A stretch of 64,000 nucleotides of DNA from Hyposmocoma kahamanoa (lineage: Eukaryota > Arthropoda > Insecta > Lepidoptera > Cosmopterigidae), in assembly GCF_003589595.1 (NCBI RefSeq), contig NW_020653750.1, forward strand, positions 7,258,879 to 7,322,878. Reading direction: 5' to 3'. Under the pieces are notes generated by a model that saw nothing but the letters and a program-made list of their open reading frames with translations, was not told where the DNA came from and searched no databases. The position numbers and the translations under genes are program-made. Below are positions 54,625-64,000 of the stretch, piece by piece; the first letter of the stretch is position 1; every line of letters begins with the position of its first letter.

Positions 54625-57600
54625 CCCGTCGGTCTTTCTTCTAAGCCACTGCGAGATCTTCTTACTTTACTGAATAGTGCTCAATCGACCAATAGCTGTA
54701 AAAATCTTAAAGTCTTCCAAATAGATGCCAACAGTTCATAGTTGATGGCACATTTAGTCGGGGCTTTTCCATCTATGTCAAGAAAACAGTTCGAAGACAC
54801 GCAATCGTTATAAATCCGTGACGCATGAGCTCTATGGAGTTTTCGTACCCACGACTGAATACATGATTTTACAATACATACATTTGTTAATAATTTCCGA
54901 TACTTACTAACTGATTTCCGTAGCCCACAGTTTTATCTTATTATCAATATTTTTATGTAAACGTTGATGGAAAGCTTTTTGAATGATTGTTTACAAAATT
55001 GTAATAATTCAGTTCTGATATGTAATTGCACTGTATAGTAAGTAACATTTTTATGGTTATCAATGTCTTGTTAATCTTATAAGCGCCGAAAGATACGTTT
55101 ATTGGCAAATTTTTTATGCATCGCAATTTCGATTAAGTAGACGTATTTAGATTTTGTGTACTTGCCTCAGATTAAGTTTAATGAAGAATTGTAAAAAATA
55201 TCTCGTTTCATAATGTTATTGCAAATTTACTTATAATTACACTTTGTTATTGTATGCTCGTTACCATATTTTCGATGAATATGATTCTAGTCACAAGTTA
55301 TTAAGGTTTAGTTCCGTAACTGGCATTTGTTTACTTATTATAATTACATTTGCACTGTTTATAGCTTAATTTTTACCTACATTGATGAAATTGTTAAAAT
55401 TAATGGAGGTAATAATTAAGTCAACGCTTGAATTTAAAATATTCGTAGAATCGTTTTTAGAAAAGATAGCATAGTTGGGACCAAAATAAGGTCGGAATAT
55501 CTTACAGCTTATACTTCGTATATATCTTTAATATGATGTCAGAAACAATAAACGAAGAATACTGCAAATAAGGTTTTGAAGATGATAAGGGACAGCAACA
55601 CGTAGCGCCCAGGTGCAATCGATACCCTGCCCTCTTTTGATAGGCACGTAGTTATATCTTCCCCTGTAATCGGAAATTCGGGTGCAATCGGCGCAATTGT
55701 AAATGATGTTGAGAAGTAATAGCTAAGCCCCTGAGCCCGTGCGCACCGTACACCCTGCACCCCATATAAAGCCACTGAGAGATGGCAAAAATTTTCATTA
55801 CGTAAGGTTGTTCCCGACAAAAACAAAAAAGATTGATTACATATTAAGCAAATCGAAATATAAATAGACGAAGATGCTAGATAATCGTGGTTTTATTTCA
55901 CCCAAGGTAATTTCAGATTAGTCACCTGTGCGAGAATTCCTAATTCACCGCAATACAATTTTAAGCACGAGAGACAGCAAGTTCATTCTCTCTTTTACTT
56001 GCACAGAAAAACATACAAATATCTCTATTTTTCACTTATTATACTGTATCTAAGTTTGTTTGTATATCTACCCAAAATGTTATTTAGTAACCAATTGTAA
56101 GTCATTATCCAATAAAAATATCATAAATTTACAGTCTACAGATCAGTACTTAACTTCGTCTATATGTATTAAAATAAAATAAAAATATTTACAATAGATT
56201 TCAGATTTCTCAAAAATTACTAACCTAAAAAAATCCCGCCCGAAATCAATAAAAAAACAATTTATATTTTATTTAATAACTAATGTTTACGTTACTTAAC
56301 TTTATGGTTATTCATAGAAAATCATTAAATGAAAAAAAAACATCCACCTCTTTTAGAAATTCATATAAAAATGTATGCCCATAAAAAAGATTAAATAATG
56401 TTGAATCAACGGATGAAATTTTTATAAGAAAAAAAAGTCCTAATTTTTTGTAGCCGTAGAAGTACGTTGCTTGTTTTAATGACAGCAATGTTAAACAAGA
56501 ATTAATAACAAATAATACTGTGCAGATAAGTTTTTCGAACGATGCAAATACAAGTGATAATTATTATGATAAGGCAATTGCTAGATAGAAGTAAACGTTT
56601 GAAACTCATCACTTAATATTTAACAAAAAGCTACAATTGAATACACCAAAGATCTATAGTGCCATCAGTAATATTATTTTAATTGTTAAGTACTTATGTT
56701 TGTCTGTATAAATAGTTAAGTTATTTTTTTTTAATGTATAATCTGTGGTTTTGCTACATGGTTTTATAAAATGTCGTTATTCAGCTAAAGGTATGTAGTG
56801 GAAAGTTCAGAATGGTTATTTCTTATTAAATGATAAGGCGTAGTTTGTGTTCATTTCGTCAAAACCTTTTTCTATATGTCAATAATATTAGTGTGTGAAT
56901 ACGTAGAGACTGATGTTATTTATTCTTGCGCCTATGGCATATAGCCGTAACTGTAACTACAAGTTTATTTTACAGATTTAAACCCAAATGTTGTTTGTCT
57001 TACTTACCTTTCGTTTACATGAATTGTATAACCCTACGAGGTCAGGAATAATACATTGTTGTCCCTTGTGACAATAATGCAATGTAGGGATAGACCGAAC
57101 GTTTGTAATTGTTATTCCGGCCGCGTGGCATAGCTTTCATCGTACTTGTGAAAAAGTTGAAATTATAAGTGTCTCAGAAAAATCTTGTATAAAGAATAAT
57201 TTAAAGCAATAAAAGTTTGTGCTTTTGTTGTATGCCACGGTATGTACCTATGAGTATGTATTTTATACAAATGACAAATGAATTAAAGTCGACTGTAATT
57301 TGTGTTAGTTTTACCGCACCCTTATCGGGCGCCCGGTGGAAGCGTAGAAATTAAAAAAAAATTACCGCCCTACGTTATACCACATGTTATACTATAATCA
57401 CGGAATATGTGGTCTATGACTATAACTTACGAGCAATTGTCATGAACAATATTTTTTTAAGACGTTACCGTGTTGCGAGCAGAATTATCAAAGCTGATTT
57501 TTTTTCAGTTTTATATTTGTTGTAACAGTACAATCAAATAAAATAAATGAAAGCTAATCACATTTTCAAAATGTGCAATGTCACACCAATGTATCAATTT

Positions 57601-57730
57601 GTCGAAATCCGGCAATCCTTTTAAAAGTTTTATTTACATTGCAAATACGTTTCTCTACACGTAATATTATTGTATTATATTTTATTCACTCAAAACCTCA
57701 TAACTCTGTATTACCACTACAATATAATTT
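54625..57730. other. 3' UTR and downstream intergenic sequence
   Basis: Begins with the 3' UTR of the claudin-like gene. A GC-richer patch at about 55600-55770 is unrecognised. Further AATAAA hexamers give several possible 3' ends. Confidence 0.4.
55547..55552 (+). promoter_or_regulatory. Candidate polyadenylation signal of the claudin-like gene
   Basis: AATAAA about 920 bases after the stop codon. Other AATAAA hexamers follow (for example near 56111 and 57207), so the true 3' end is not fixed by sequence alone. Confidence 0.3.
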
Positions 57731-57818
57731 GGTGAAAGAGTTCGTCTAGGGAAATACTGCCATCGCTTACCACCAGGTGTACGACTTTTTCTTCCCGTCA
57801 CTTGGTATAATAAAAACA
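57731..57818 (+). repeat. Rep-B internally deleted copy
   Basis: 5' end (GTGAAAGAGTTCGTCTAGGG, ACTGCCATC) joined directly to the 3' end (GCTTACCACCAGGTGTACGA), losing about 180 bases. Confidence 0.6.
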
Positions 57819-58179
57819 AACTTCTATAATAAAAGTATCAAAAAATTCGTTCAAAATTATTTTCGGTGTCACTGTTCAGCTGTTCCATCTATATAAATGT
57901 ATATAGCACTAAAAGGCGTTCATTACCATAATTTGGTGCCGTTCGATTGGGAGATTTCGTGTTAATTGCAAATAACCAAAACCAATAAGTATGAATATAC
58001 CACACTGCACTTTGCACTCTTTTGTAGACAAATACTAAAAATAACTTTAGTTCAATGATCTCTTTTGAGATACTAGGGCAATTTTCAGGTAATTTTCTCT
58101 ACCTGAATTCGATGGCCATTTTTATTATTTAAATATTCTAAAATGTTATCATGAAATATTATTTCGTTGCCTGCCTTGG

Positions 58180-58520
58180 ATGAACAGGGTATTAACTCAA
58201 AAATTTTTACTTTTTACTTTATATTGCAGTCCTATTTAAAAAACCGAGATCTTTCTAATGAACAAGGTCTTAAAGCGATCGGACGTGAAATGGCGCGGAA
58301 TGCAGGGTAGTATCTATGAACTTTTTGCACGGCCCAAAGATTAGATAACAGAGTCGTATTTAGTATTACACAGGAAGACGTCGTCGTTCGTTGAACAGGG
58401 TGTTAAAACTAAAACGTATCATGCGTTCGTTATAAGGCAAGTGTATTTTAAATATATTTATTTCTAAAACAAAGACGATTATTTCAAGGTAATACATTTT
58501 TTGAGATATTTGTTTCGTTG
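58180..58520 (-). repeat. Same repeat, inverted copy 2
   Basis: TTGGATGAACAGGGTATTAA at the left and CGACGTCGT/GTTGAACAGGGTGTTAAA further on are reverse complements of copy 1. A shorter relative (AATACCCCGTTCATCTGG) occurs at about 58873. Confidence 0.65.
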
Positions 58521-59834
58521 AATGGTAATGTATAGTATAATTTTTTGAGATACTGCTATGTTCCATAAAATTTTCATTTTTGTTTTTATTTTCATTTTCA
58601 TTAATTCTTTTATTAAGCATGAACAATTTAGTTAAAACTTTGAATCACAAATATTTTATGTTCAAAAGGGTAACATTATAGACCTCCTTGAATAATTTCA
58701 GGATTTTGTCAAAACTACGGAACTCACTAACAATAACAAGTATTCAAAAATACTGTTAAATGTGTTGGTTTTAAATACATATATTAGAGGAGAATCAAAT
58801 AAAATAACGGATGAAATAATGCAAGAAGAAACTTTAAAATTGCTCTCCTGAAAAATCTGTGTTTTCGAGATAATACCCCGTTCATCTGGACCTACGATGT
58901 AATATTCGAGTGTAATATGACTGAACATCTGTCAACCTTCATGAAGAGAGTGTTTTGACAGAACGATGTCGTAATCGGCGATTCCGCGGCCGGTTACCTG
59001 ACACCAGGTTGCTTCTTGTTGTTGGTTGTTCTTCGACAAGTGTAATTCGTGTAGGTATTTAGTTTTATATTACATTATATGTATATTAATCCTAAGGTAT
59101 ATATTATATGGGCCATAGTTGCCATAATAAATTGGAAAAAAAAATCTGAAATATTTCAATAATAAAAATTGCCACCGAAACTGGTAGAGAAAACTAACCA
59201 GAAAATTGTCCACTTACATCATGTAGTAAATCCATCAACATAATTGTGTGTTGACAATTACGGAATGCATCTTAACGCGTGGTATTGTTTATTCCAAACT
59301 GTTTGCATTATCGTGTGTTAGTGTTATGTACGTTCTTTCTATTTGTAATTCTTTTTTATTGAATAAAATGCCTTGAAATACTTACACTCTAGTTTTTCAT
59401 TGATAAAATAATCACAATGTAACAAATTTAAAAAAAGGTTCTGTTTAAAAAGGTTACCCGTCATGGAAAAGGCAAAAAGGTATATTTGTGCATCACAAAT
59501 TTTTTTCATAAGTTTTCACCTATTTATTTAGCACAGTAAAGGTGCTACCATACAGCCTTTTCATATATTACCGTGCACCGTAAACTAAACGCACAATAGG
59601 TAATAACGACATACATTTTTTTTTTAATTCACTCAATTACGGGTGCTGATACTAGTGAGCATCTAAAAGCTTAGAGTAGCGATTCGAATTTAGGGCAACA
59701 CTTTACATTTTCGTAATGGTGCAAGTTCGAGTCAAGAAAAAACTAGGTTTTTAAGTTACACGCACAATGACATACACATTATTATTATTATTATTATTAT
59801 TTAATTTTTTATTTTTTTTATAATAACGAAACAT

Positions 59835-59986
59835 AGCCCCGCACTAGGGAAACCCTGTGTCGCATACACTCAAACTCACGAGAGTAATAAATGTAAGCCA
59901 TACAAACATTTCTCCCGGCCCGGAAATCGAACCTGGGACCACTGCGTGGCATTCCGGCATGGTAACCGTTCGGTCACGTAGGCGGT
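59835..59986 (-). mobile_element. SINE-T copy with internal deletion
   Basis: CATAGCCCCGCACTAGGGAA, then a jump over about 50 bases of body to ACTCAAACTCACGAGAGTAA, and head CCGTTCGGTCACGTAGGCGG. Confidence 0.8.
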
Positions 59987-60844
59987 ATTATTATTATTAA
60001 TACATACACGTGTACATGTACATGTAAATATACATAACATAAAAAACTATGAGTGAAAAAAATTGGCGCGTATTTGTAGTAACAGTTCATAAGCAAATTA
60101 CTTTTTATTATTTATGTTACGAGTTTAGTCCTCAAGTATTCGTTACAGGTAGCTATAGTATAGCCAATATTTAATAAATACCTAAATAATATAATAATAG
60201 AGTCTGAGCCCGTATTTGTTCGTTTGAATAATAATGAAGTTGTTATGACGACCATAACGTAAGTATTAGTATGAAGTGTTAATTATTGAGTAATAATTAA
60301 TACTTCATATTAATACCTAGGTGTTAAGGTATTAAGTACCTAAATTACAAGTTCATTTTGACATTTTCATAACGTGTGGACCTTGCATTGTAGATTTTCA
60401 TACATATAATTAAAACGAATATCTTTTTAACTAAACAATAAAAACAAAATCTGAAATGGCAGATATTTTGTAGTAAATTACAATAAAACTTTACCAATTA
60501 TAGTCTCTGTAATACTTACAAATCCAAAGATATTGACGTTTGTTACTTTTCAGAAATGTGAGGATTGATTGAGCACTTAAAAAAAATATTATTCAAAAAC
60601 GTTTCACATTAGCGGCTTGTTTTATATTTTACAAATTCATATGTAACTTTTACTAAATCTAAATAAACGAAATTTATTTCTCTTATTTGGTTCTTAAAAA
60701 TCGTCCTTTTAAAAGCGTGGAGATTGAGTGAACATGAGGAAGTATTTGTAAAAATTTGAAAAAGGCACTATCTATGCGTTATTATTCTAAGTATCCAATC
60801 ATCACATAATTATGTCTTAAAATCTTGTACATATTGACTTAGAC

Positions 60845-61273
60845 CTATCGAGTATATAACCAGAAATCGAGACGAAATAAGAGCCATCCATCCCTGGCAA
60901 CTCATCAGTCAAATGGTACTGATATCACTTTTAAATATCTCGATTGCGCTGAAATCACAAATTAGAAGGCTAAAATCACAAATTAGAAAAATGAACAGCG
61001 CCAACAATTGACCTGTGTTTACGTCTCTGTGTATTCAAAAAATGTTCTGTATTTATTGTAATAAAAATAATATCTCCAATAATGGGGGCTGTTCCATTCA
61101 ATGGTGTGGAAAAACAGCAAAACATCTAATTACAAAACAATCGGAATCACATTTCATCGGTAATTAAATATGAAATATGTAATTTTCAATTTTCGTCTAT
61201 TATAACAAAGCTTAAGTCAAACTGTTTTCAAAGTCAAAACATTTCGTCCCTATTTCTAGTTATATACTCGATG
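60845..61273 (-). mobile_element. MITE-D copy, full length
   Basis: ATCGAGTATATAACCAGAAA at the left and TAGTTATATACTCGATG at the right, with GAGACGAAATAAGAG just inside; 429 bp. Best-preserved ends of the family here. Confidence 0.75.
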
Positions 61274-62055
61274 AGTGGGTCATACAAACATAATTCAACC
61301 TTTTTTAGCATTCAACCTTAGAATAATAACGCATAGAAACCTAGTCCGCACACGCTAAGTGAGGCAAATTGAAGCGCGCCCAATGGGCCTATACGAGCGG
61401 GCGGGCCGTCAGTGCTCAAGGTCAACTTGCACCGCGAACAGATCAAGAATTTTAGCTAAAAATGGCGACATCACATTCCACAAGGAAGTAACGCGTTTCA
61501 ACTTGTATTTTTATATAAATATTCACTAAAACCGAAAATGAACCTACTACTAAAACTAGCCTACATGAATTTGATTTTTACCTCACTTGTGACAGTTCGT
61601 TTGATATGAAACTATCATTCTATGCGTTATTATTCTAAGTATTCAACTAAACATGTCCATGTTCTATCTATATACATGAATAATGCTAATATAATAAAAT
61701 AGGAGTTAAAGTATACAAATAATTGTCATTCAATATGGAAAAATCCAAACAAAAAAGTTTAAAAAAAATATATTTATCTACCAAAATCTTATTGGTATCT
61801 CATTTACTTCGGGATAAAATAGTGGGGAACGGGACTCAACAATGTTTTAGAACTGGTTTTTGGCAAGCAGTCAAAGTAGATTTTTCTTGTAAATAAATCT
61901 AAATTACGGAAAAAATGATAGTCGGTGGGAGGCCATATCAGATAAATATAGAGGGTGACGAGAATTGTCAAATTTTAACCCCTGTAAAGTGGAGATAGTT
62001 CATTTAAATACAAATAATTATTAATTTGCATTATTATCAATACATAATATATTAA

Positions 62056-62275
62056 CTGCCTCCGTGGCCGAACGGTTACCATGCCGGACTGCCACGCAGA
62101 GGTCCCAGGTTCGATTCCCGGGCCGGGAGAAATATTTGTATGGCCTACATTTATTTCTCTCGTGAGTTTGGGTGTAATTTGTGGTTGTCTATGTCTGTGT
62201 CCATGGCACCCGCGACACAGGGTTTCCCTAGTGCGGGGCTATGTTGAGTGTGAGCGTTATTGTTATTATTATTAT
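62056..62275 (+). mobile_element. SINE-T copy, intact
   Basis: CTGCCTCCGTGGCCGAACGG, B box GGTTCGATTCC, GTGCGGGGCTATGTTGAGTG, (ATT)n tail. Close to the apparent family consensus, so relatively young. Confidence 0.92.
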
Positions 62276-62593
62276 TATATTTAAAGTATATTCCACCAAA
62301 AATACTAAACAATATTAAGTATTTAATTCATAAAAAGAATTCCACATGACTTCTTTATTTAACAACTTATTCTTTTTGTTATTTTTAATATTGTTATGTG
62401 AAAATGTGTTTTTTATAATTGTTAAATTAAATAAAAATTGTTAAATTAATGTAAAATTCTTAGAAATATAATTTCATTATCTCATTTTGAGTAATTGAAC
62501 TGACTCTAAAAAAACAACTCATGCGCCCTCGCGAGGTCCGCCATATTGGACCCGATTGCAATTTGATGCCAAATTGTGATCAAGAAAAATTAA

Positions 62594-62806
62594 CTGCCTC
62601 CGTGGCCGAACGGTTACCATGCCGGACTGCCACGCAGAGGTCCCAGGTTCGATTCCCGGGCCGGGAGAAATGTTTGTATGGCTTACATTTATTTCTCTCG
62701 TGAGTTTGGGTGTAATTTGTGGTTGTCTATGTGTGTGTCCATGGCACCCGCGACACAGGGTTTCCCTAGTGTGGGGCTATGTTGAATGTGTGCGTTATTT
62801 ATTTAT
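62594..62806 (+). mobile_element. SINE-T copy, intact
   Basis: Nearly identical to the copy 540 bp upstream and in the same orientation. Flanks are A-rich and similar (AAGAAAAATTA before; AAGAAAAAAGAATTA after), possibly an imperfect target duplication. Confidence 0.92.
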
Positions 62807-62809
62807 TAA

Positions 62810-63690
62810 GAAAAAAGAATTAAAAATATAGTAAAAGTTTTTATTGTGTTTTTACGTGGAAGTAGTAATGAGCATCGGTTGACCAGCCGTCGTTGTTTCT
62901 CTATGAGTTTTACTATCATCGTCTGTAATTCTTCAAATAGCGATCAGCTTTCGCGGTTGAATCAGATTTAATGAAGCTACACTGCATTACTCCGCTGTTA
63001 AACGATAGAAAAGAAACGTTCTCACAATTTTCTTTTTTGTACATTTTCGATATCTTAAAGAATCCATTTTTCAACACAAGTTATTTTCAAAAACTGCTTC
63101 AATTCCGACAATTCATTAAGGCAGTGCAAGCTACAACATGCGTTGCCATTTGTGGCTCAGACAATTCGTGAGGCGCAAATAGGTCAGTTTTGTGAGTCGA
63201 GTTACGTTTCATCAAGCTTCTCATTCCTCTGTAGCTTAAGTTGAATTTTGAATTTGAGTTTTTGAATCGGTTTCAACAAAAGTTCGCAACACGCCATTAT
63301 TATCCGTAATCGTTCTTTTGCCAGGTTGAAATTGAAGAGCAACAGATAATTTTAAAAGATCAGATTTAAAAAAGAACGCATAATGTTTTGTTTTTGTTCG
63401 ACTAGAACATCTTTCTCTGTAATATATATTTTTTTTAAATAAGCAGCAGTTGCTGCCCAATTTACATCGAAATAAAAAACTGAACTAATTGAAACCACAA
63501 CACCAATACTAAGCGAATCTAATGTGAAATATGACAGCGTAGCAATAAAGAAAGAGATACGCTTGTACATTAATTACTCATACCTAACATCACTTATGAC
63601 AGCGCCAAAACAATGTTCCTTATTTATAAATGCCACATCATAAGACTGAAATATAATCAACTGTATAATATTAGAATTCCGGAACAAGAT
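62810..63690. other. Intergenic stretch, no confirmed gene
   Basis: Two overlapping minus-strand frames (63236-63460, 63352-63570) encode a Ser/Val-hydrophobic piece (SIGVVVSISSVFYFDV) and a Lys/Thr-rich piece. They could join by one frameshift but match nothing I know. Confidence 0.3.
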
Positions 63691-63697
63691 AATTATA

Positions 63698-63843
63698 ATG
63701 CGTGCCTCAACATGTGGTAGTCGAAAAAATGTCGTATCTTTGTCAGATTCGCATTTCGCCAGATGCTATTTCGAGATGTGTATTGTCGAAAGTTTGGCAG
63801 AATCCCAGGAGCCGGATTGTGACACTGCCAACGTCAACAAAAG
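63698..63843 (+). CDS. Possible first coding exon of a gene continuing past the window (weak)
   Basis: An ATG opens 48 codons ending at AACAAAAG|gttagt, a plausible donor. The segment is less AT-rich than its surroundings and Cys-rich (MRASTCGSRKNVV; DSHFARCYFEMC). I do not recognise it. There is a faint likeness to the end of a THAP zinc finger, but the expected Cys is absent. It may be non-coding. Confidence 0.15.
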
Positions 63844-64000
63844 GTTAGTGTCCTAAAAAAATCACGAAGTTCCCTGTTCTACACACAAATGACAAAGTAC
63901 ATCTTTTTATGTCCACTTTGAATATAAGATTACCTAATAAAGATATATGCGTATGTGTGAACATCTCAGCACACTGCTCAACAAACTTCAAATATTAAAT

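Noticed and set aside
55539..55826. 95-codon minus-strand frame after the claudin-like gene
   Set aside because: No family features or splice context; lies in probable 3' UTR/intergenic DNA.
62594..62670. True tRNA gene
   Set aside because: The A and B boxes are present, but no sound acceptor stem can be drawn and the sequence recurs as a SINE head with the same body.
62081..62831. [21 protein letters not shown] proteins, repeated in several places
   Set aside because: Translations of SINE-T copies (tRNA-like head), not genes.
63236..63570. Chemoreceptor-like fragment on the minus strand
   Set aside because: A hydrophobic stretch is present but there is no conserved motif, and the frames need a frameshift; not supportable.
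1..64000. CRISPR array, operon or phage-type system
   Set aside because: Repeats are dispersed eukaryotic mobile elements; no regularly spaced array or prokaryotic gene is present.

Overview
This is an AT-rich, intron-rich, repeat-packed piece of an insect genome, most probably a moth or butterfly. The evidence is canonical GT-AG introns, three tRNA-headed SINE families, R1-clade LINE remnants, a mariner relic, and many short TIR elements, one of them (AACCGACTTCAAAA ends) of a type I associate with Lepidoptera. I cannot name the species. There are no bacterial operons, CRISPR arrays or true tRNA/rRNA genes. A run of exactly 400 N (20194-20593) is an assembly gap.

Two protein genes can be reconstructed end to end. 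(1) A plus-strand gene spans most of the window: six coding exons (921-1098, 16060-16341, 47597-47665, 53692-53829, 54126-54222, 54471-54624) join in frame to a 305-residue four-helix membrane protein of the claudin/PMP22 superfamily, with a W...GVWxxC-type first extracellular loop extended by a Ser/Thr-rich segment. Its introns are 15.0, 31.3, 6.0, 0.3 and 0.25 kb. A splice acceptor just before the ATG suggests a further 5' non-coding exon upstream. (2) Inside its 31-kb intron, on the opposite strand, lies a complete six-exon gene (26949 down to 22789) for a 382-residue short-chain dehydrogenase/reductase. It resembles the oxidoreductase half of WWOX but has no WW domains; a basic, presequence-like N-terminus stands in their place.

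Nearly everything else recognisable is mobile DNA. Retroelement remnants: an R1-clade LINE (9.34-10.82 kb, minus, RT motif YADN), a LINE RT tail (11.28-11.76 kb, minus), a decayed retroelement with a YLDD reverse transcriptase and a C-terminal zinc-knuckle/nuclease-like domain (about 36.0-38.7 kb, minus, split by a SINE), and a second R1-like 3' end (48.0-48.6 kb). DNA-transposon remnants: a mariner relic (15.66-15.97 kb), two 287-bp PIF/Harbinger-like MITEs with TTA target duplications, and a hAT-like element with an 8-bp near-duplication.

Repeat names used below: SINE-T (tRNA head with GGTTCGATTCC box, 10 copies or more), SINE-E (tRNA head with GGTTCGAATCC box), SINE-F (third tRNA-like family), Rep-B (about 270-bp A-tailed repeat with a conserved internal hairpin, about 18 copies), MITE-D (about 35-bp inverted ends), MITE-C (ends like AACCGACTTCAAAA), and hairpin family G. 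Element edges are read by eye and are good to about 10-30 bp unless a target duplication is quoted.

The strongest biological points are the nested antisense gene pair and the WW-less WWOX-type enzyme. I see no convincing evidence of a wholly new multi-gene system.
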